Below the pieces are notes generated by a model. That model worked only from the letters and a program-made list of their open reading frames with translations, made no database searches and was not told where the DNA came from. Below are positions 52,121 to 61,490 of a stretch of 64,000 bases of DNA, piece after piece (position 1 is the stretch's first letter; each line of letters starts with the position of its first letter). Source of the DNA: Actinomadura spongiicola (GTDB lineage Bacteria > Actinomycetota > Actinomycetes > Streptosporangiales > Streptosporangiaceae); NCBI RefSeq assembly GCF_003432485.1, contig NZ_QVNQ01000009.1:62001-126000 (forward strand), read 5' to 3'. The position numbers and the translations under genes were made by a program.

Positions 52121-53020
52121 ATGAGCGAATTCGTCCAGTACCTCGTCAACGGGCTGACGATCGGAGCGTTCCTCGCGCTGATCGCGCTGGGCTACTCGAT
52201 GATCTACGGGGTGGTCCGGCTGATCAACTTCGCGCACGGGGACGTGTTCATGATCGGCGCGTTCGCCGGGTTCGGCACGCTGACCACGCTCGGCGTGACC
52301 GGCGGGACGGCGCTGCCCGCGATCGTCGCCGCCGTCGCCGTCGGCGCCCTGACCACCGGGGTCGTCGGCACCGGGATCGCCAGGGCCGCCTACGTCCCGC
52401 TGCTGGCCTCGCCCCGGCTGGCGCTGCTCATCGCCGCGATCGGGGTGTCGCTGGCGTTGCAGGAGGGGGTGAAGGTGCTCACCGACGCCCGGTTCAAGTC
52501 GTACCCGAACACCCTTGACGGCGGTCAGATCCTCAGCGGCTCCGTCCGCGTCACCTGGGGGCAGCTCGCGCTGGTCGTGCTGTCGGTGGCGCTGATGGCG
52601 GGGCTGTGGCTGTTCGTCACCCGCACCATGACGGGCACGGCGATGCGCGCGCTCGCGATGGACCGCGACGCCGCCCGCCTCCAGGGCGTCAACGTGGAGC
52701 GCCTCATCCTCGTGACGTTCTTCGTCGGGTCGCTGCTGGCGGGCGCGGCGGGCGTGATGTACGGGCTGTACTACACGCAGATCAGCTTCGGGATGGGGTT
52801 CCTCATCGGGCTGCGCGCGTTCACCGCGGCGGTGCTCGGCGGCATCGGGAACCTGCCGGGGACGATGGTCGCGGGCGTGGCGATCGGCCTGGTCCAGTCG
52901 TTCTCCGCCGGGTACGTGTCGTCCCGCTGGACCGACGTGATCATCTTCGGGCTGCTCATCGCCGTGCTGGCGTTCAGACCCACCGGCCTGTTCGGCGAAC
53001 GCGTCGTGGAGCGCGCATGA
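52121..53020 (+). CDS. livH: Branched-chain amino-acid ABC permease, LivH type
   Basis: A 299-residue permease with about eight helices. Family sequence: VQYLVNGLTIGAFLALIALG, YSMIYGVVRLINFAHGDVFM and RAFTAAVLGGIGNLPGTMVA. LivH and LivM form the membrane channel of the importer. The stop overlaps the start of the LivM-LivG gene (ATGA), so translation is coupled. The family name does not prove the substrate is a branched-chain amino acid. Confidence 0.93.
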   Translation: MSEFVQYLVNGLTIGAFLALIALGYSMIYGVVRLINFAHGDVFMIGAFAGFGTLTTLGVTGGTALPAIVAAVAVGALTTGVVGTGIARAAYVPLLASPRLALLIAAIGVSLALQEGVKVLTDARFKSYPNTLDGGQILSGSVRVTWGQLALVVLSVALMAGLWLFVTRTMTGTAMRALAMDRDAARLQGVNVERLILVTFFVGSLLAGAAGVMYGLYYTQISFGMGFLIGLRAFTAAVLGGIGNLPGTMVAGVAIGLVQSFSAGYVSSRWTDVIIFGLLIAVLAFRPTGLFGERVVERA

Positions 53021-54777
53021 GGGCCCGTGTGGAACTCGGGCGCGCGGAACAGGTCGTCCGGTACGGCGGTTGGCCGTCGCTTGTCGTCGTGGCGCTGGTG
53101 GCCGGGCAGGCGATGGACGACTACGGCCTCACGGTCGGCGCCACGATCCTGATCTACGCGATCCTCGGGCTCGGCATCAACATCGTCGTCGGGTACGCGG
53201 GCCTGCTGGACCTCGGGTTCGCGGCGTTCTTCGCGATCGGCGCCTACACGGCGGGCCTGCTGATGGTGGAGCTGGAGTGGAACTTCTGGCTCACGCTGCC
53301 CGCGGCGGTCGCCGCCGCCGCGGTCGCCGGGGTCGTGATCGGCTATCCGACGCTGCGGCTGCGCAGCGACTACCTCGCGATCGTCACCCTCGGGTTCGGT
53401 GAGATCATCCGGATCACGGTGATCAACCTGGAGGTCACCGGCGGGCCCAACGGCCTGACCGGCATCCCGCCGGTCACGCTCGGCGGCCGCGAGATCGTGA
53501 TGCCGAGGGACTTCTACCATCTGGCGCTGGCGTTCTTCGTCGTCGTGCTGGCGGCGACGGCGCTGCTCGCCCGGACCCGGCTCGCGTACGCGTGGCGCGC
53601 GGTCCGGGCCGACGACACCGCCGCCGAGGCGGTCGGGGTGCCGACCCGGCGGGTGAAGCTGCTCGCCTACGTCCTCGGCGCGATGACCGGCGCGGTCGCC
53701 GGGCCGCTGAACGCCGCGCAGCTCGGCACCGTCGACCCGTCCAGCTTCACGTTCCTGACCTCGCTGATGATCCTGCTCGTGGTGATCATCGGGGGGATGG
53801 GCAGCCGGCCCGGCGTGGTGATCGGCGCCGTGGTGATCGTCGCGCTGCCGGAGGTGCTGCGCGAGGTCCAGGAGTACCGGGGGCTGTTCTTCGCGCTGCT
53901 GCTCATCCTGATCGTGCTGCTGCGCCCGCAGGGCGTGTGGCCGTACCGGCCGCGGCGGTTCCGCCTTCCCGCCGGGGCCGGGCCGGCGCCGGAGCCGGTG
54001 TCCGCGACGGGCACGCTGCTGGAGGTCGCGGGCCTGTCCCGGAGCTTCGGCGGCGTCACGGCCGTGGCGGACCTCGCGCTCCGCGCGGACGCCGGACAGG
54101 TGGTCAGCGTGATCGGCCCGAACGGCGCGGGCAAGACCACCGCGTTCAACTGCGTCACCGGGCTGATCCCGCCGTCCGCGGGGACGGTCGTGCTCGCCGG
54201 ACGGGACGTGCGCGGCCGGGCCCCGCACCGGGTCGCCGCCGCCGGGCTCGCCCGCACGTTCCAGAGCATCCGCCTGTTCGACGAGATGACCGTCGCGGAG
54301 AACGTCCTGATCGGCCGGTTCGCCCGCGACCGGCGCCTGCTGCGGCCGCTGTCGCGCGCCGACCTGGACGCGGTGCGCCGCTGCCTGGACTTCGTCGGGC
54401 TGCTGGACGCCGCGGACCGTCCGGCGGGCGGCCTCGCCTACGGGGACCGGCGGCGGCTGGAGATCGCGCGGGCCCTCGCCGGGGATCCTCGTGTCCTGCT
54501 GTTGGACGAGCCCGCCGCGGGCGCGAACCCGACCGAGAAGCGGGCGCTGATGGGCCTGATCGCGCGGATCAGCGCGCTCGGCACCGCGGTCGTGCTGATC
54601 GAGCACGATGTCGCGCTGGTCATGTCGATCTCCGACCGGGTGACGGTGCTGGAGCACGGCCGGACGATCGCGGTGGGCCCGCCCGCCGAGATCCAGGAGG
54701 ACCAGCGGGTCATCGCCGCCTATCTCGGCGTCCCCGACGATCCGGACCCCGACCTCGTCCCGGAGGTGCCGCGATGA
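53017..54777 (+). CDS. Fused LivM permease and LivG ATPase of a branched-chain amino-acid-type ABC importer
   Basis: A 586-residue fusion of two subunits that are usually separate. Residues about 10-310 form the LivM permease (ILGLGINIVVGYAGLLDLGF, AAFFAIGAYTAGLLMVELEW, ILLVVIIGGMGSRPGVVIGA). A Pro/Ala-rich linker (about 318-335) leads to LivG: Walker A GPNGAGKTT (about 367-375), AGLARTFQSIRLFDEMTVAE, the signature LAYGDRRRLEIARAL (about 472) and Walker B VLLLDEPAAGANP (about 490). The signature lacks the SGG of most ABC proteins, as is usual in LivG. No stop or frameshift separates the halves, so the fusion appears real. LivF follows with a 4-base overlap. Confidence 0.93.
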   Translation: MRARVELGRAEQVVRYGGWPSLVVVALVAGQAMDDYGLTVGATILIYAILGLGINIVVGYAGLLDLGFAAFFAIGAYTAGLLMVELEWNFWLTLPAAVAAAAVAGVVIGYPTLRLRSDYLAIVTLGFGEIIRITVINLEVTGGPNGLTGIPPVTLGGREIVMPRDFYHLALAFFVVVLAATALLARTRLAYAWRAVRADDTAAEAVGVPTRRVKLLAYVLGAMTGAVAGPLNAAQLGTVDPSSFTFLTSLMILLVVIIGGMGSRPGVVIGAVVIVALPEVLREVQEYRGLFFALLLILIVLLRPQGVWPYRPRRFRLPAGAGPAPEPVSATGTLLEVAGLSRSFGGVTAVADLALRADAGQVVSVIGPNGAGKTTAFNCVTGLIPPSAGTVVLAGRDVRGRAPHRVAAAGLARTFQSIRLFDEMTVAENVLIGRFARDRRLLRPLSRADLDAVRRCLDFVGLLDAADRPAGGLAYGDRRRLEIARALAGDPRVLLLDEPAAGANPTEKRALMGLIARISALGTAVVLIEHDVALVMSISDRVTVLEHGRTIAVGPPAEIQEDQRVIAAYLGVPDDPDPDLVPEVPR

Positions 54778-55508
54778 CGCTCCTGCGGGTCACCGACCTG
54801 CGCAGCCGGTACGGGCAGGTCGAGGCGCTGGCCGGGATCTCCTTCGACGTCGCGGACGGCGAGATCGTCGCGCTGCTCGGCAGCAACGGCGCGGGCAAGA
54901 CCACCACCCTTCGCACGGTCACGGGCCTGCACCGGGCCCGTTCCGGGCGTGTCGAGTTCGACGGCCGCGACATCACCCGCCTCGGCGCGCACCGGATCGT
55001 CGCGGCCGGGCTCGGGCACGTCCCGGAGGGCCGCCGCGTGTTCCCCGCGCTGAGCGTCGCCGAGAACCTGCTGCTCGGCGGGTACCTCCGCCGCCGCGAC
55101 CGGGCCGCGGTCGCGGCCCGCCGGGAGGAGGTGTACGCGATGTTCCCCCGGCTCGGGGAGCGGCGCGGCCAGCTCGCCGGGCTGCTGTCCGGCGGCGAGC
55201 AGCAGATGCTCGCGATCGGCCGCGCGCTGATGATGCGTCCCCGCCTGCTCGCGCTGGACGAGCCGACGATGGGACTCGCGCCGCAGATGGCACAGCAGGT
55301 GCTGCGGGTCGTCCGGGAGATCCGCGACCAGGGCGCGACGATCCTGATCGTCGAGCAGAACGCGCACCAGACGCTCCGCCTCGCCGACCGCGCGTACGTC
55401 CTGGAGACGGGCCGGATCGTGCTGTCGGGGCCCGCCGCCGACCTGGCGCGGGACGACCGGGTGAAGGCCGCCTACCTGGGCGGCGACCCGGTCATCGACG
55501 ACCGGTGA
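54774..55508 (+). CDS. livF: Branched-chain amino-acid-type ABC ATPase, LivF type
   Basis: A 244-residue ATPase. Walker A is GSNGAGKTTTLRTVTGL (about 36-52), GHVPEGRRVFPALSVAENLL is the LivF-type Q-loop block, the signature is LSGGEQQMLAIGRALMMRP, and Walker B is LLALDEPTMGLAPQMA. It pairs with the LivG half of the preceding fusion. The start overlaps the previous stop by four bases. Its last 17 bases overlap the end of the convergent E1 dehydrogenase gene, and both frames are fully supported. Confidence 0.95.
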   Translation: MTLLRVTDLRSRYGQVEALAGISFDVADGEIVALLGSNGAGKTTTLRTVTGLHRARSGRVEFDGRDITRLGAHRIVAAGLGHVPEGRRVFPALSVAENLLLGGYLRRRDRAAVAARREEVYAMFPRLGERRGQLAGLLSGGEQQMLAIGRALMMRPRLLALDEPTMGLAPQMAQQVLRVVREIRDQGATILIVEQNAHQTLRLADRAYVLETGRIVLSGPAADLARDDRVKAAYLGGDPVIDDR

Positions 55509-57636
55509 GCAGCGCCTCCGCCGCGTCCTCGACGGCGTCCTCGGACAGCAGGACGTGGCGGGCGGCGTCGCCGAGAGGGATGAAGCTGTCCTCGCTCGCG
55601 ACCCTGACCGCCCGGCCCTGGAAGCCGGCGTCGGCGAGCGCGGTGAGAACCGCCTCGGACACCCCGCCGGTCCGGCGCGTCTCGTCCGCGATCAGGACGG
55701 CCCCGGTGGCGCGGGCCTCGCGGAGCAGGTCGTCCACGGGCAGCGGCGCGAGCCACCGCAGGTCCAGGACGCGGCACCGGACTCCACGGGCCTCCAGGCG
55801 CCGGGCGACCCGCAGGCTCATCCGCACGCCGTTCGCGAACGTCACGATGGTGAGGTCGCCGCCGTCGCCGTAGGTGCGGGCACGGCCGATCGGGACGGGC
55901 CCTCCGGGCGGTGCGAGCCACCCGCCGTCGTCGTCCTCGTGCAGGTCCCGGACGTGGTACAGCGCGATGGGCTCCAGGAAGGCGCACACCCGGCCGTCCG
56001 ACGCGGCGACGTCCACGCAGGCGCGGAGCATCCCGGCGGCGTCGTCGGGGCGGGCCGGCGACGCGATGACGAGGCCGGGGATGTCGCGGAGGGCGGCGAC
56101 GGCGTTGTCGTTGTGGAAGTGGCCGCCGAACCCCTTCTGGTAGGCGTAGCCGGGGACGCGGACGACCATCGGGTTGCGGTACCGGCCCGAGGAGAAGAAC
56201 GGCAGCGTCGCGGCCTCGCCTCGGATCTGGTCGGCGGCGTTGTGCAGGTAGGCGAGGTACTGGATCTCGGGGACGGGCAGCATCCCGGCCGGGCCGAGCC
56301 CGAGCGCCAGGCCGAGGATGGACTGCTCGTCCAGGATCGTGTCGAACACCCGCGCCGCCCCGGCCCGTTTCAGCAGGCCGCGCGTGACCCCGTAGACGCC
56401 CCCCTTGCGCGCCACGTCCTCACCGAAGACGAGCAGGTCGGGACGTTCGTCCAGGAGGTCGCCGAGCGTCCGGTTGATCGCCTGCGCGACCGTGACCCGC
56501 TCCCCCGTCCCGGGCGGCGTCGTGCTTTCGGGGGTCACGTCCTTGGTGGACGTGGCGGTGCGGATCGGCGCCATCACCGCGGCGGCGGACGCGAGCCGCG
56601 GCGCGTCCGCCACCTCGGCGGCGAGCGACATCACCTCGTCGCGTTTCGCCTCGTACAGGTCGATGATCTCGTCGGCGGTGGCGGCGCCGTGGTCGACGAG
56701 CAGCCGCGCCGTCCGCGGGAGCGGGTCCCGGTCGAGGTCGGCGGCCAGTTCGGCGGGCGTCCGGTAGGCCGATTCGACGTCGGACCCGGCGTGTCCCATC
56801 AGCCGGACGGTCCGCAGATGCAGGAACGCGGGACGGCGACGTTCCCGGACCCAGCGGACGGCCTGGTCCGCGACGGCGTGGGCGTCGGCGAGGTCGCACC
56901 CGTCGGCGTGGAAGTAGGCGAGCCCGGGACGCGACCCGTAGGCGGCGTGGATCCAGCCGGGCGGGGTGCGGACGCTGATGCCGATGCCGTTGTCCTCGCA
57001 GACGAGCAGCAGCGGCAGCGGCAGGCCCTGGAAACCGCAGTTGACGGCCGCGTTGATGGCGCCCGTGGCGGTGGAGTGGTTGGCGGAGGCGTCCCCGAAG
57101 CCGCACACGGCCACCGCGTCCCGTGGCCAGGGCGTGTCCACGCCGAGGCGGGCGGCGCGCTCGATCGCGAACGCCACGCCGAGGGCGCGCGGCAGGTGCG
57201 AGGCGATCGTGGACGTCTGCGGGATGACGTGCAGGCGGTGGCTGCCGAACACCTTGTGACGGCCGCCCGCGATGGGTTCCTCGGCGGCGGCGACCAGGCC
57301 GAGGAGCACGTCGCGGAGCGGGTTCCCGCCGGGCACCTGACGGGCCCGTTCCAGGAAGAACGCGCCCGACCTGTAGTGCAGCAGCGCCGGGTCGTCCGGG
57401 CGGAGCGCGGCGGCGACCGCGGCGTTCCCCTCGTGACCGGCCGACCCGATCGTGTAGAAGCCGTGCCCTTCGGAGCGCAGCCACCGCGCGGCGAGGTCGA
57501 GGTGCCTGCTGCCGAGCTGGGCGTCGAACAGTTCCAGGAGCCGCTCGCCGCCCGGCGTGCCCGGCGGAAGCGGCGCGCCCGACGGGGTGAGGGACGCGGC
57601 CTTCTCCAGGAAGTGGACGTCGACGGGCTCGGCCAT
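55492..57636 (-). CDS. Fused alpha-beta E1 component of a 2-oxoacid dehydrogenase (branched-chain or related)
   Basis: A 714-residue single chain joining E1 alpha and E1 beta of a thiamine-diphosphate 2-oxoacid dehydrogenase. The alpha half (1-360) has GFGDASANHSTATGAINAAV for the ThDP-Mg region and LLVCEDNGIGISVRTPPGW. The beta half (about 375-714) has VTVAQAINRTLGDLLDERPD, LLVFGEDVARKGGVYGVTRG, FDTILDEQSILGLALGLGPA and the DLRWLAPLPVDDLL end. The enzyme decarboxylates a 2-oxoacid and passes the acyl group to an E2 not encoded here. Substrate is inferred as a branched-chain 2-oxoacid from the Liv-type importer nearby, not from residues. Single-chain E1 proteins are less common than two-chain ones. 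Confidence 0.9.
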   Translation of the reverse strand: MAEPVDVHFLEKAASLTPSGAPLPPGTPGGERLLELFDAQLGSRHLDLAARWLRSEGHGFYTIGSAGHEGNAAVAAALRPDDPALLHYRSGAFFLERARQVPGGNPLRDVLLGLVAAAEEPIAGGRHKVFGSHRLHVIPQTSTIASHLPRALGVAFAIERAARLGVDTPWPRDAVAVCGFGDASANHSTATGAINAAVNCGFQGLPLPLLLVCEDNGIGISVRTPPGWIHAAYGSRPGLAYFHADGCDLADAHAVADQAVRWVRERRRPAFLHLRTVRLMGHAGSDVESAYRTPAELAADLDRDPLPRTARLLVDHGAATADEIIDLYEAKRDEVMSLAAEVADAPRLASAAAVMAPIRTATSTKDVTPESTTPPGTGERVTVAQAINRTLGDLLDERPDLLVFGEDVARKGGVYGVTRGLLKRAGAARVFDTILDEQSILGLALGLGPAGMLPVPEIQYLAYLHNAADQIRGEAATLPFFSSGRYRNPMVVRVPGYAYQKGFGGHFHNDNAVAALRDIPGLVIASPARPDDAAGMLRACVDVAASDGRVCAFLEPIALYHVRDLHEDDDGGWLAPPGGPVPIGRARTYGDGGDLTIVTFANGVRMSLRVARRLEARGVRCRVLDLRWLAPLPVDDLLREARATGAVLIADETRRTGGVSEAVLTALADAGFQGRAVRVASEDSFIPLGDAARHVLLSEDAVEDAAEALLTGRR

Positions 57637-57800
57637 TCGGTCTCCTGCGCGGAATCGAAACGCGGTTCGAGCGTCGAGGGAATGCTAGAACGGCCCTTTC
57701 GGCCAGCCTCAGCCGGGCTGGGCCTGGGGGTTAGGAAGCCGCGCGCTGCACGATCTTGGCGTGGACGCCGTGGCCCGTTCAGGCTGGAGGCGTGTCCACC

Positions 57801-59342
57801 GTGCTCACGTCCGTCATCGGCGGCGCCCGGGTCCCGTCCGGGGCGGGCCGCCTGTACCGATCCACCGATCCGTCCCGGACCACCGATGTGGTCGCGGAGG
57901 TGTCCCTCGCGGACGCGGACGACCTCGTTCGCGCGTGCGAGGCGGCGCGGAACGCCCAGGACGCCTGGCGGGACGTGCCGCCGCCCGTGCGCGGGCAGGT
58001 CGTCGCCGCGATCGGCCGGCTCGTCGAGGCCAACAAGGCGGCGCTGGCCCGCGTCGTGACCCGCGAGGTCGGCAAGCCGTACGCCGAGGCGCTCGGCGAG
58101 GTCCAGGAGATCGCGGACACGTGCGCGTTCTTCCTCGGGGAGGGACGGCGGCTGTACGGGCACACCGTCCCGTCGGAGATGCCCGACAAGCAGCTGTTCA
58201 CGTTCCGCGACCCGGTCGGCGTCGTCACCGCGATCACGGCGGGGAACTTCCCGGTGGCTGTGCCGTCCTGGTACATCGTCCCGGCGCTGCTGTGCGGGAA
58301 CGCGGTGGTGTGGAAGCCCGCGGAGTACGCGGCGGCGTGCGCCGAGGCGTTCTACCAGGTGTTCGCGCACGCCGGGCTGCCGGACGGCGTCCTGAACGTC
58401 GTGTACGCGGACGGGCCGGAGACGTTCCGCGGCCTGGAACGGGCCCTGGTCCGGGGGCTGGTCGACAAGGTCGGGTTCACCGGGTCCACCGAGGTCGGCG
58501 CGCGGATCGGGGAGCTGTGCGGGCGGCACCTCCAGTCGCCGTGCCTGGAACTCGGCGGCAAGAACCCGATGGTCGTCACCGAGGACGCCGACCTGACGCT
58601 CGCCGTCGAGGGCGCGCTGTTCTCCGGGTTCGGAACGGCCGGGCAGCGCTGCACGTCGCTCGGCACGGCGATCGTCCACGAGTCCGTGCGGGACGAGTTC
58701 GTCCGGCTGCTGGACGAGGCGACGCGGGCCGCGACCGTCGGGGACCCGGCGGGCGACGTCCTGTACGGGCCGCTGATCGACGAACGGTTCGCGGACGGGT
58801 TCGAGAAGGTCCTCGGCTGGATCGGCCCGCGCCACGCCGTGCACGGCTCGTCCGGGACCGGCCGGATCTCGCCGTCGAACCCGCGCGACGGCTTCGACGG
58901 CGACGCCGAGGCCGGGCTCTACTACCACCCGGTGATCGTCGACGGGGTCCGGCCGGACGACGAACTGTTCCTGCACGAGACGTTCGGCCCGATCGTCGGC
59001 GTCGCGCCGTACCGGACGCTCGACGAGGCGATCGCTCTCGCCAACGCCCCCGGTTACGGGCTGTCGGCGTCGATCTACACGACGGACCCGGCGGAGGTGT
59101 TCGCGTTCCGGCGGCGGATCTCCGCGGGGATGGTCAGCGTGAACAACTCCACGTCGGGCGCCGAGGCGCACCTGCCGTTCGGCGGGAACGGACGGTCCGG
59201 GAACGGCGGCCGCCAGTCGGGCATCTGGGTTCTGGACCAGTTCACCCGCTGGCAGTCGATGAACTGGGACTTCTCGGGACGGCTCCAGAAGGCGCAGATG
59301 GACGTCGTGGAGATCACGCCCGACCTCGGCTTCCGGCTGTAG
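57801..59342 (+). CDS. Aldehyde dehydrogenase family protein
   Basis: A 513-residue NAD(P)-dependent aldehyde dehydrogenase. The general base region is CLELGGKNPM and the catalytic cysteine is Cys284 in FGTAGQRCTSLGTA. Cofactor-binding blocks AITAGNFPVAVPSWYIVPAL, VVWKPAEYAAACAEA and VGFTGSTEVGARI are intact. The late block TFGPIVGVAPYRTLDEAIAL is also present. The GTG at 57801 has GGAGG ten bases upstream; a GTG at 57792 would add three residues but is too close to it. It is divergent from the E1 gene and next to a LysR regulator. The aldehyde substrate is unknown; the ALDH7-like GQRCTS context is only suggestive. Confidence 0.93.
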   Translation: MLTSVIGGARVPSGAGRLYRSTDPSRTTDVVAEVSLADADDLVRACEAARNAQDAWRDVPPPVRGQVVAAIGRLVEANKAALARVVTREVGKPYAEALGEVQEIADTCAFFLGEGRRLYGHTVPSEMPDKQLFTFRDPVGVVTAITAGNFPVAVPSWYIVPALLCGNAVVWKPAEYAAACAEAFYQVFAHAGLPDGVLNVVYADGPETFRGLERALVRGLVDKVGFTGSTEVGARIGELCGRHLQSPCLELGGKNPMVVTEDADLTLAVEGALFSGFGTAGQRCTSLGTAIVHESVRDEFVRLLDEATRAATVGDPAGDVLYGPLIDERFADGFEKVLGWIGPRHAVHGSSGTGRISPSNPRDGFDGDAEAGLYYHPVIVDGVRPDDELFLHETFGPIVGVAPYRTLDEAIALANAPGYGLSASIYTTDPAEVFAFRRRISAGMVSVNNSTSGAEAHLPFGGNGRSGNGGRQSGIWVLDQFTRWQSMNWDFSGRLQKAQMDVVEITPDLGFRL

Positions 59343-59350
59343 GAGGGCGC

Positions 59351-60298
59351 TCACGCCGAGGCGGGCGGGTCGGTCACGCCGCCGATCTCCGCCTCGACAC
59401 CACGGGCGACCTCGGTGAGGCCGCGCAACACCTCCTTGACGAGGGGGTTGGTGTTGGTGGCGCGGCACAGGACCGTGACGTGCCGCCGCGGGGCGCGGCG
59501 GCTGAGCCGCAGCGCCCGCAGGCCCGGCGCGGGCACGCAACCCAGCTCCGGGACCAGCGCGATCCCCAGGCCGCAGCCGACCAGCCCGCACACGACCGCG
59601 TAGTCGTTGCTGCGGAAGGCGATGTTCGGCGTGAACCCGGCGGTGCCGCACAGCCGTTCCAGCGCCTGCGCGCCGGGGCTCTCCGGGCGGCTCGCGATCC
59701 ACGTCTCCGACCGCAGGTCCCGCAACCGGGCCGTGCGGCCGCCCGCCAGGGGATGGTCCCGGGGTACGCACAGCACGAGGTTCTCGTCCATGACGGGCGT
59801 CTCCACGATCTGGTCGGGCCAGGTGCGCGGGAACTGGTCGTACCGGTATACGAGCTGGAGGTCGAGGTCGCCGTCGAGCAGCTCGGGCAGCAGCTCGTCC
59901 GGTTCGCCCTCCGACAGGGTGATCTCGATGCCGGGCCGGATCCGGGACAGCTCCGCCAGCACCCGCGGGAGGATGCGGGCGCTGGCGGTCGGGAAGCTGC
60001 CGAGCTGCAGGGCGCCGCGCTCGCCGCTCGCGACCGCGCGCAGTTCGCGTTCCAGCGTGTCGAGCGCCGACAGCACGTCGTTGCCCTTGCTGACCATTAA
60101 GAACGCGGCGCCGGTCGGCCGGACGCTGCGCGCCCGCCGCTCGAACAGCTCCAGCCCGCAGGCCCGTTCCAGCGCGGCGATCTGCTGGGAGACGGCGGAC
60201 GCGGTGTACCCCAGGTTGCGGGCCGCGTCCGCGAAGGAGCCGGTGCGGACGACCTCGCGCACCGTCTGGATGTGCAGGGGACTGATCAATGTGCGCAC
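59351..60298 (-). CDS. LysR family transcriptional regulator
   Basis: A 315-residue LysR regulator. The helix-turn-helix (about 5-64) is HIQTVREVVRTGSFADAARN, LGYTASAVSQQIAALERACG, LELFERRARSVRPTGAAF. The effector domain follows from about 90 (ALQLGSFPTASARILPRVLA; DLDLQLVYRYDQFPRTW; VCGLVGCGLGIALVPELGC). It starts at a GTG. It converges with the aldehyde dehydrogenase (8-base gap) and has a 250-base upstream gap shared with the small membrane protein. LysR proteins usually control a divergent neighbour; here that would be the gene at 60549, so a role over the dehydrogenases is only possible. Confidence 0.9.
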   Translation of the reverse strand: MRTLISPLHIQTVREVVRTGSFADAARNLGYTASAVSQQIAALERACGLELFERRARSVRPTGAAFLMVSKGNDVLSALDTLERELRAVASGERGALQLGSFPTASARILPRVLAELSRIRPGIEITLSEGEPDELLPELLDGDLDLQLVYRYDQFPRTWPDQIVETPVMDENLVLCVPRDHPLAGGRTARLRDLRSETWIASRPESPGAQALERLCGTAGFTPNIAFRSNDYAVVCGLVGCGLGIALVPELGCVPAPGLRALRLSRRAPRRHVTVLCRATNTNPLVKEVLRGLTEVARGVEAEIGGVTDPPASA

Positions 60299-60548
60299 TC
60301 CACCAGTGATCGTGACGTCTCCCCCGGCGACGTCCCTCCGGACTCGTCGTGTTCCGGTCGCTCGGCGACCAGTGGGAGTCCTGCCACCCCGGGGGCCCGT
60401 TCACGCCTCGTAGAGATGACAGCGGGTCCGGGCTCCGTTTGTGCACTCCGGCCGGAGCGCCCGCCCCGTCCCCTTACCTCCGACGTAATCGCCCGGCCTC
60501 CGACGCGTCCGTAACGTCGAGGTCATCGACGAAGAGAGAGGGACCACG

Positions 60549-60971
60549 ATGACCGCGATCCGTTCCATCACCCCCGCCGGCCTGTCCACCGACGCCTCCC
60601 GCCTGCTGCGCCTCGCGCTCCGCCTGGACGCCGTCGTGACCGGCGTCAACGGGCTCGCCTACCTGACGCTCGCCGGCCCCCTCGGCGACCTGCTCGGCCT
60701 GGACGCGGGGCCCGGCCGCGCGATCGGCGTGTTCCTGCTGCTCTACGCGGTCGCCGTGTGGGCCGTCTCGACCCCGGCCCGCCCCCACCGCCGGGCCGTC
60801 GGCGCGATCGTGGAGGCGAACCTGCTGTGGGCGGTCCTGAGCGTCGTGACGGTCGCCGCGGGCTGGCTTTCCCTGACCACCGTGGGCGGCGTCTGGGCGG
60901 TGCTCCAGGCGGGCGTCGTCGCCGGGTTCGCCGCGCTCCAGTACACGGCGCAGCGCCGGGCCCTCCGCTGA
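60549..60971 (+). CDS. Small four-helix membrane protein, function unknown
   Basis: A 140-residue membrane protein with four helices: LDAVVTGVNGLAYLTLAGPL, RAIGVFLLLYAVAVWAVSTP, AIVEANLLWAVLSVVTVAAG and VGGVWAVLQAGVVAGFAALQ. Similar short proteins are frequent in actinomycetes and are annotated as hypothetical. GAGAGAGGGACCACG precedes the ATG and gives a ribosome-binding site. It lies divergent from the LysR gene. In the 250-base gap between them are two copies of CCTCCGACG near 60477 and 60496. Function not inferable. Confidence 0.7.
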   Translation: MTAIRSITPAGLSTDASRLLRLALRLDAVVTGVNGLAYLTLAGPLGDLLGLDAGPGRAIGVFLLLYAVAVWAVSTPARPHRRAVGAIVEANLLWAVLSVVTVAAGWLSLTTVGGVWAVLQAGVVAGFAALQYTAQRRALR

Positions 60972-61034
60972 AGGCACTCGCGATCAACACGTGGGCCGGC
61001 GCATCGACCGGGCGGGAGGGGGCACGAGCAGCGC

Positions 61035-61487
61035 ATGGAACAGATGATGCTGAGGAGCGCCGCGTTCGACGATCACACGCTCATGCCGGCGGACTACTCG
61101 CACGACAGCGGCGACGTGTCCCCTCCGCTGGAATGGTCGGAGCCTTCCGGGGAGGTGGTGGAGCTCGCGCTCGCCTGCGAGGACCCCGACGCGCCCACCG
61201 GCACGTTCGCGCACTGGCTGCTGGCCGGGATCGACCCGGCGACCACGGGGCTGGACGCCGGTGAGCGGCCCACCGGCGCCGTCGTCGGCCGCAACGACTA
61301 CGGCGCCGACGGGTACGGCGGCCCGAAGCCCCCGGCGGGCGACGACCCGCACCGGTACTTCTTCCGGCTGTACGGGCTGTCGGAGCCGTCCGGGCTCCGC
61401 GACGGCTTCACCGCGGAGGACCTGCGCGTCGCCGTCCAGGAGAAGGTCGTGGCGTCCGGCACCCTCGTCGGCACGTTCGTGAGGTGA
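61035..61487 (+). CDS. YbhB/YbcL family (PEBP-like) protein
   Basis: A 150-residue protein with the phosphatidylethanolamine-binding-protein fold of the bacterial YbhB/YbcL type: PADYSHDSGDVSPPLEWSEP, LALACEDPDAPTGTFAHWLL, and PPAGDDPHRYFFRLYGLSEP, the ligand-pocket Asp-Pro-Asp-Ala-Pro and His of the family being present. No enzyme activity is established for these proteins. There is no signal peptide, so it is cytoplasmic. It lies 63 bases after the small membrane protein gene and four bases before the next one. Confidence 0.92.
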   Translation: MEQMMLRSAAFDDHTLMPADYSHDSGDVSPPLEWSEPSGEVVELALACEDPDAPTGTFAHWLLAGIDPATTGLDAGERPTGAVVGRNDYGADGYGGPKPPAGDDPHRYFFRLYGLSEPSGLRDGFTAEDLRVAVQEKVVASGTLVGTFVR

Positions 61488-61490
61488 GCG

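Noticed and set aside
56799-60446. A 1215-codon minus-strand open frame over the E1 and aldehyde dehydrogenase genes
   Set aside because: Shadow frame: the E1 alpha half is read out of frame, and the remainder is antisense to the aldehyde dehydrogenase and out of frame with the LysR gene.
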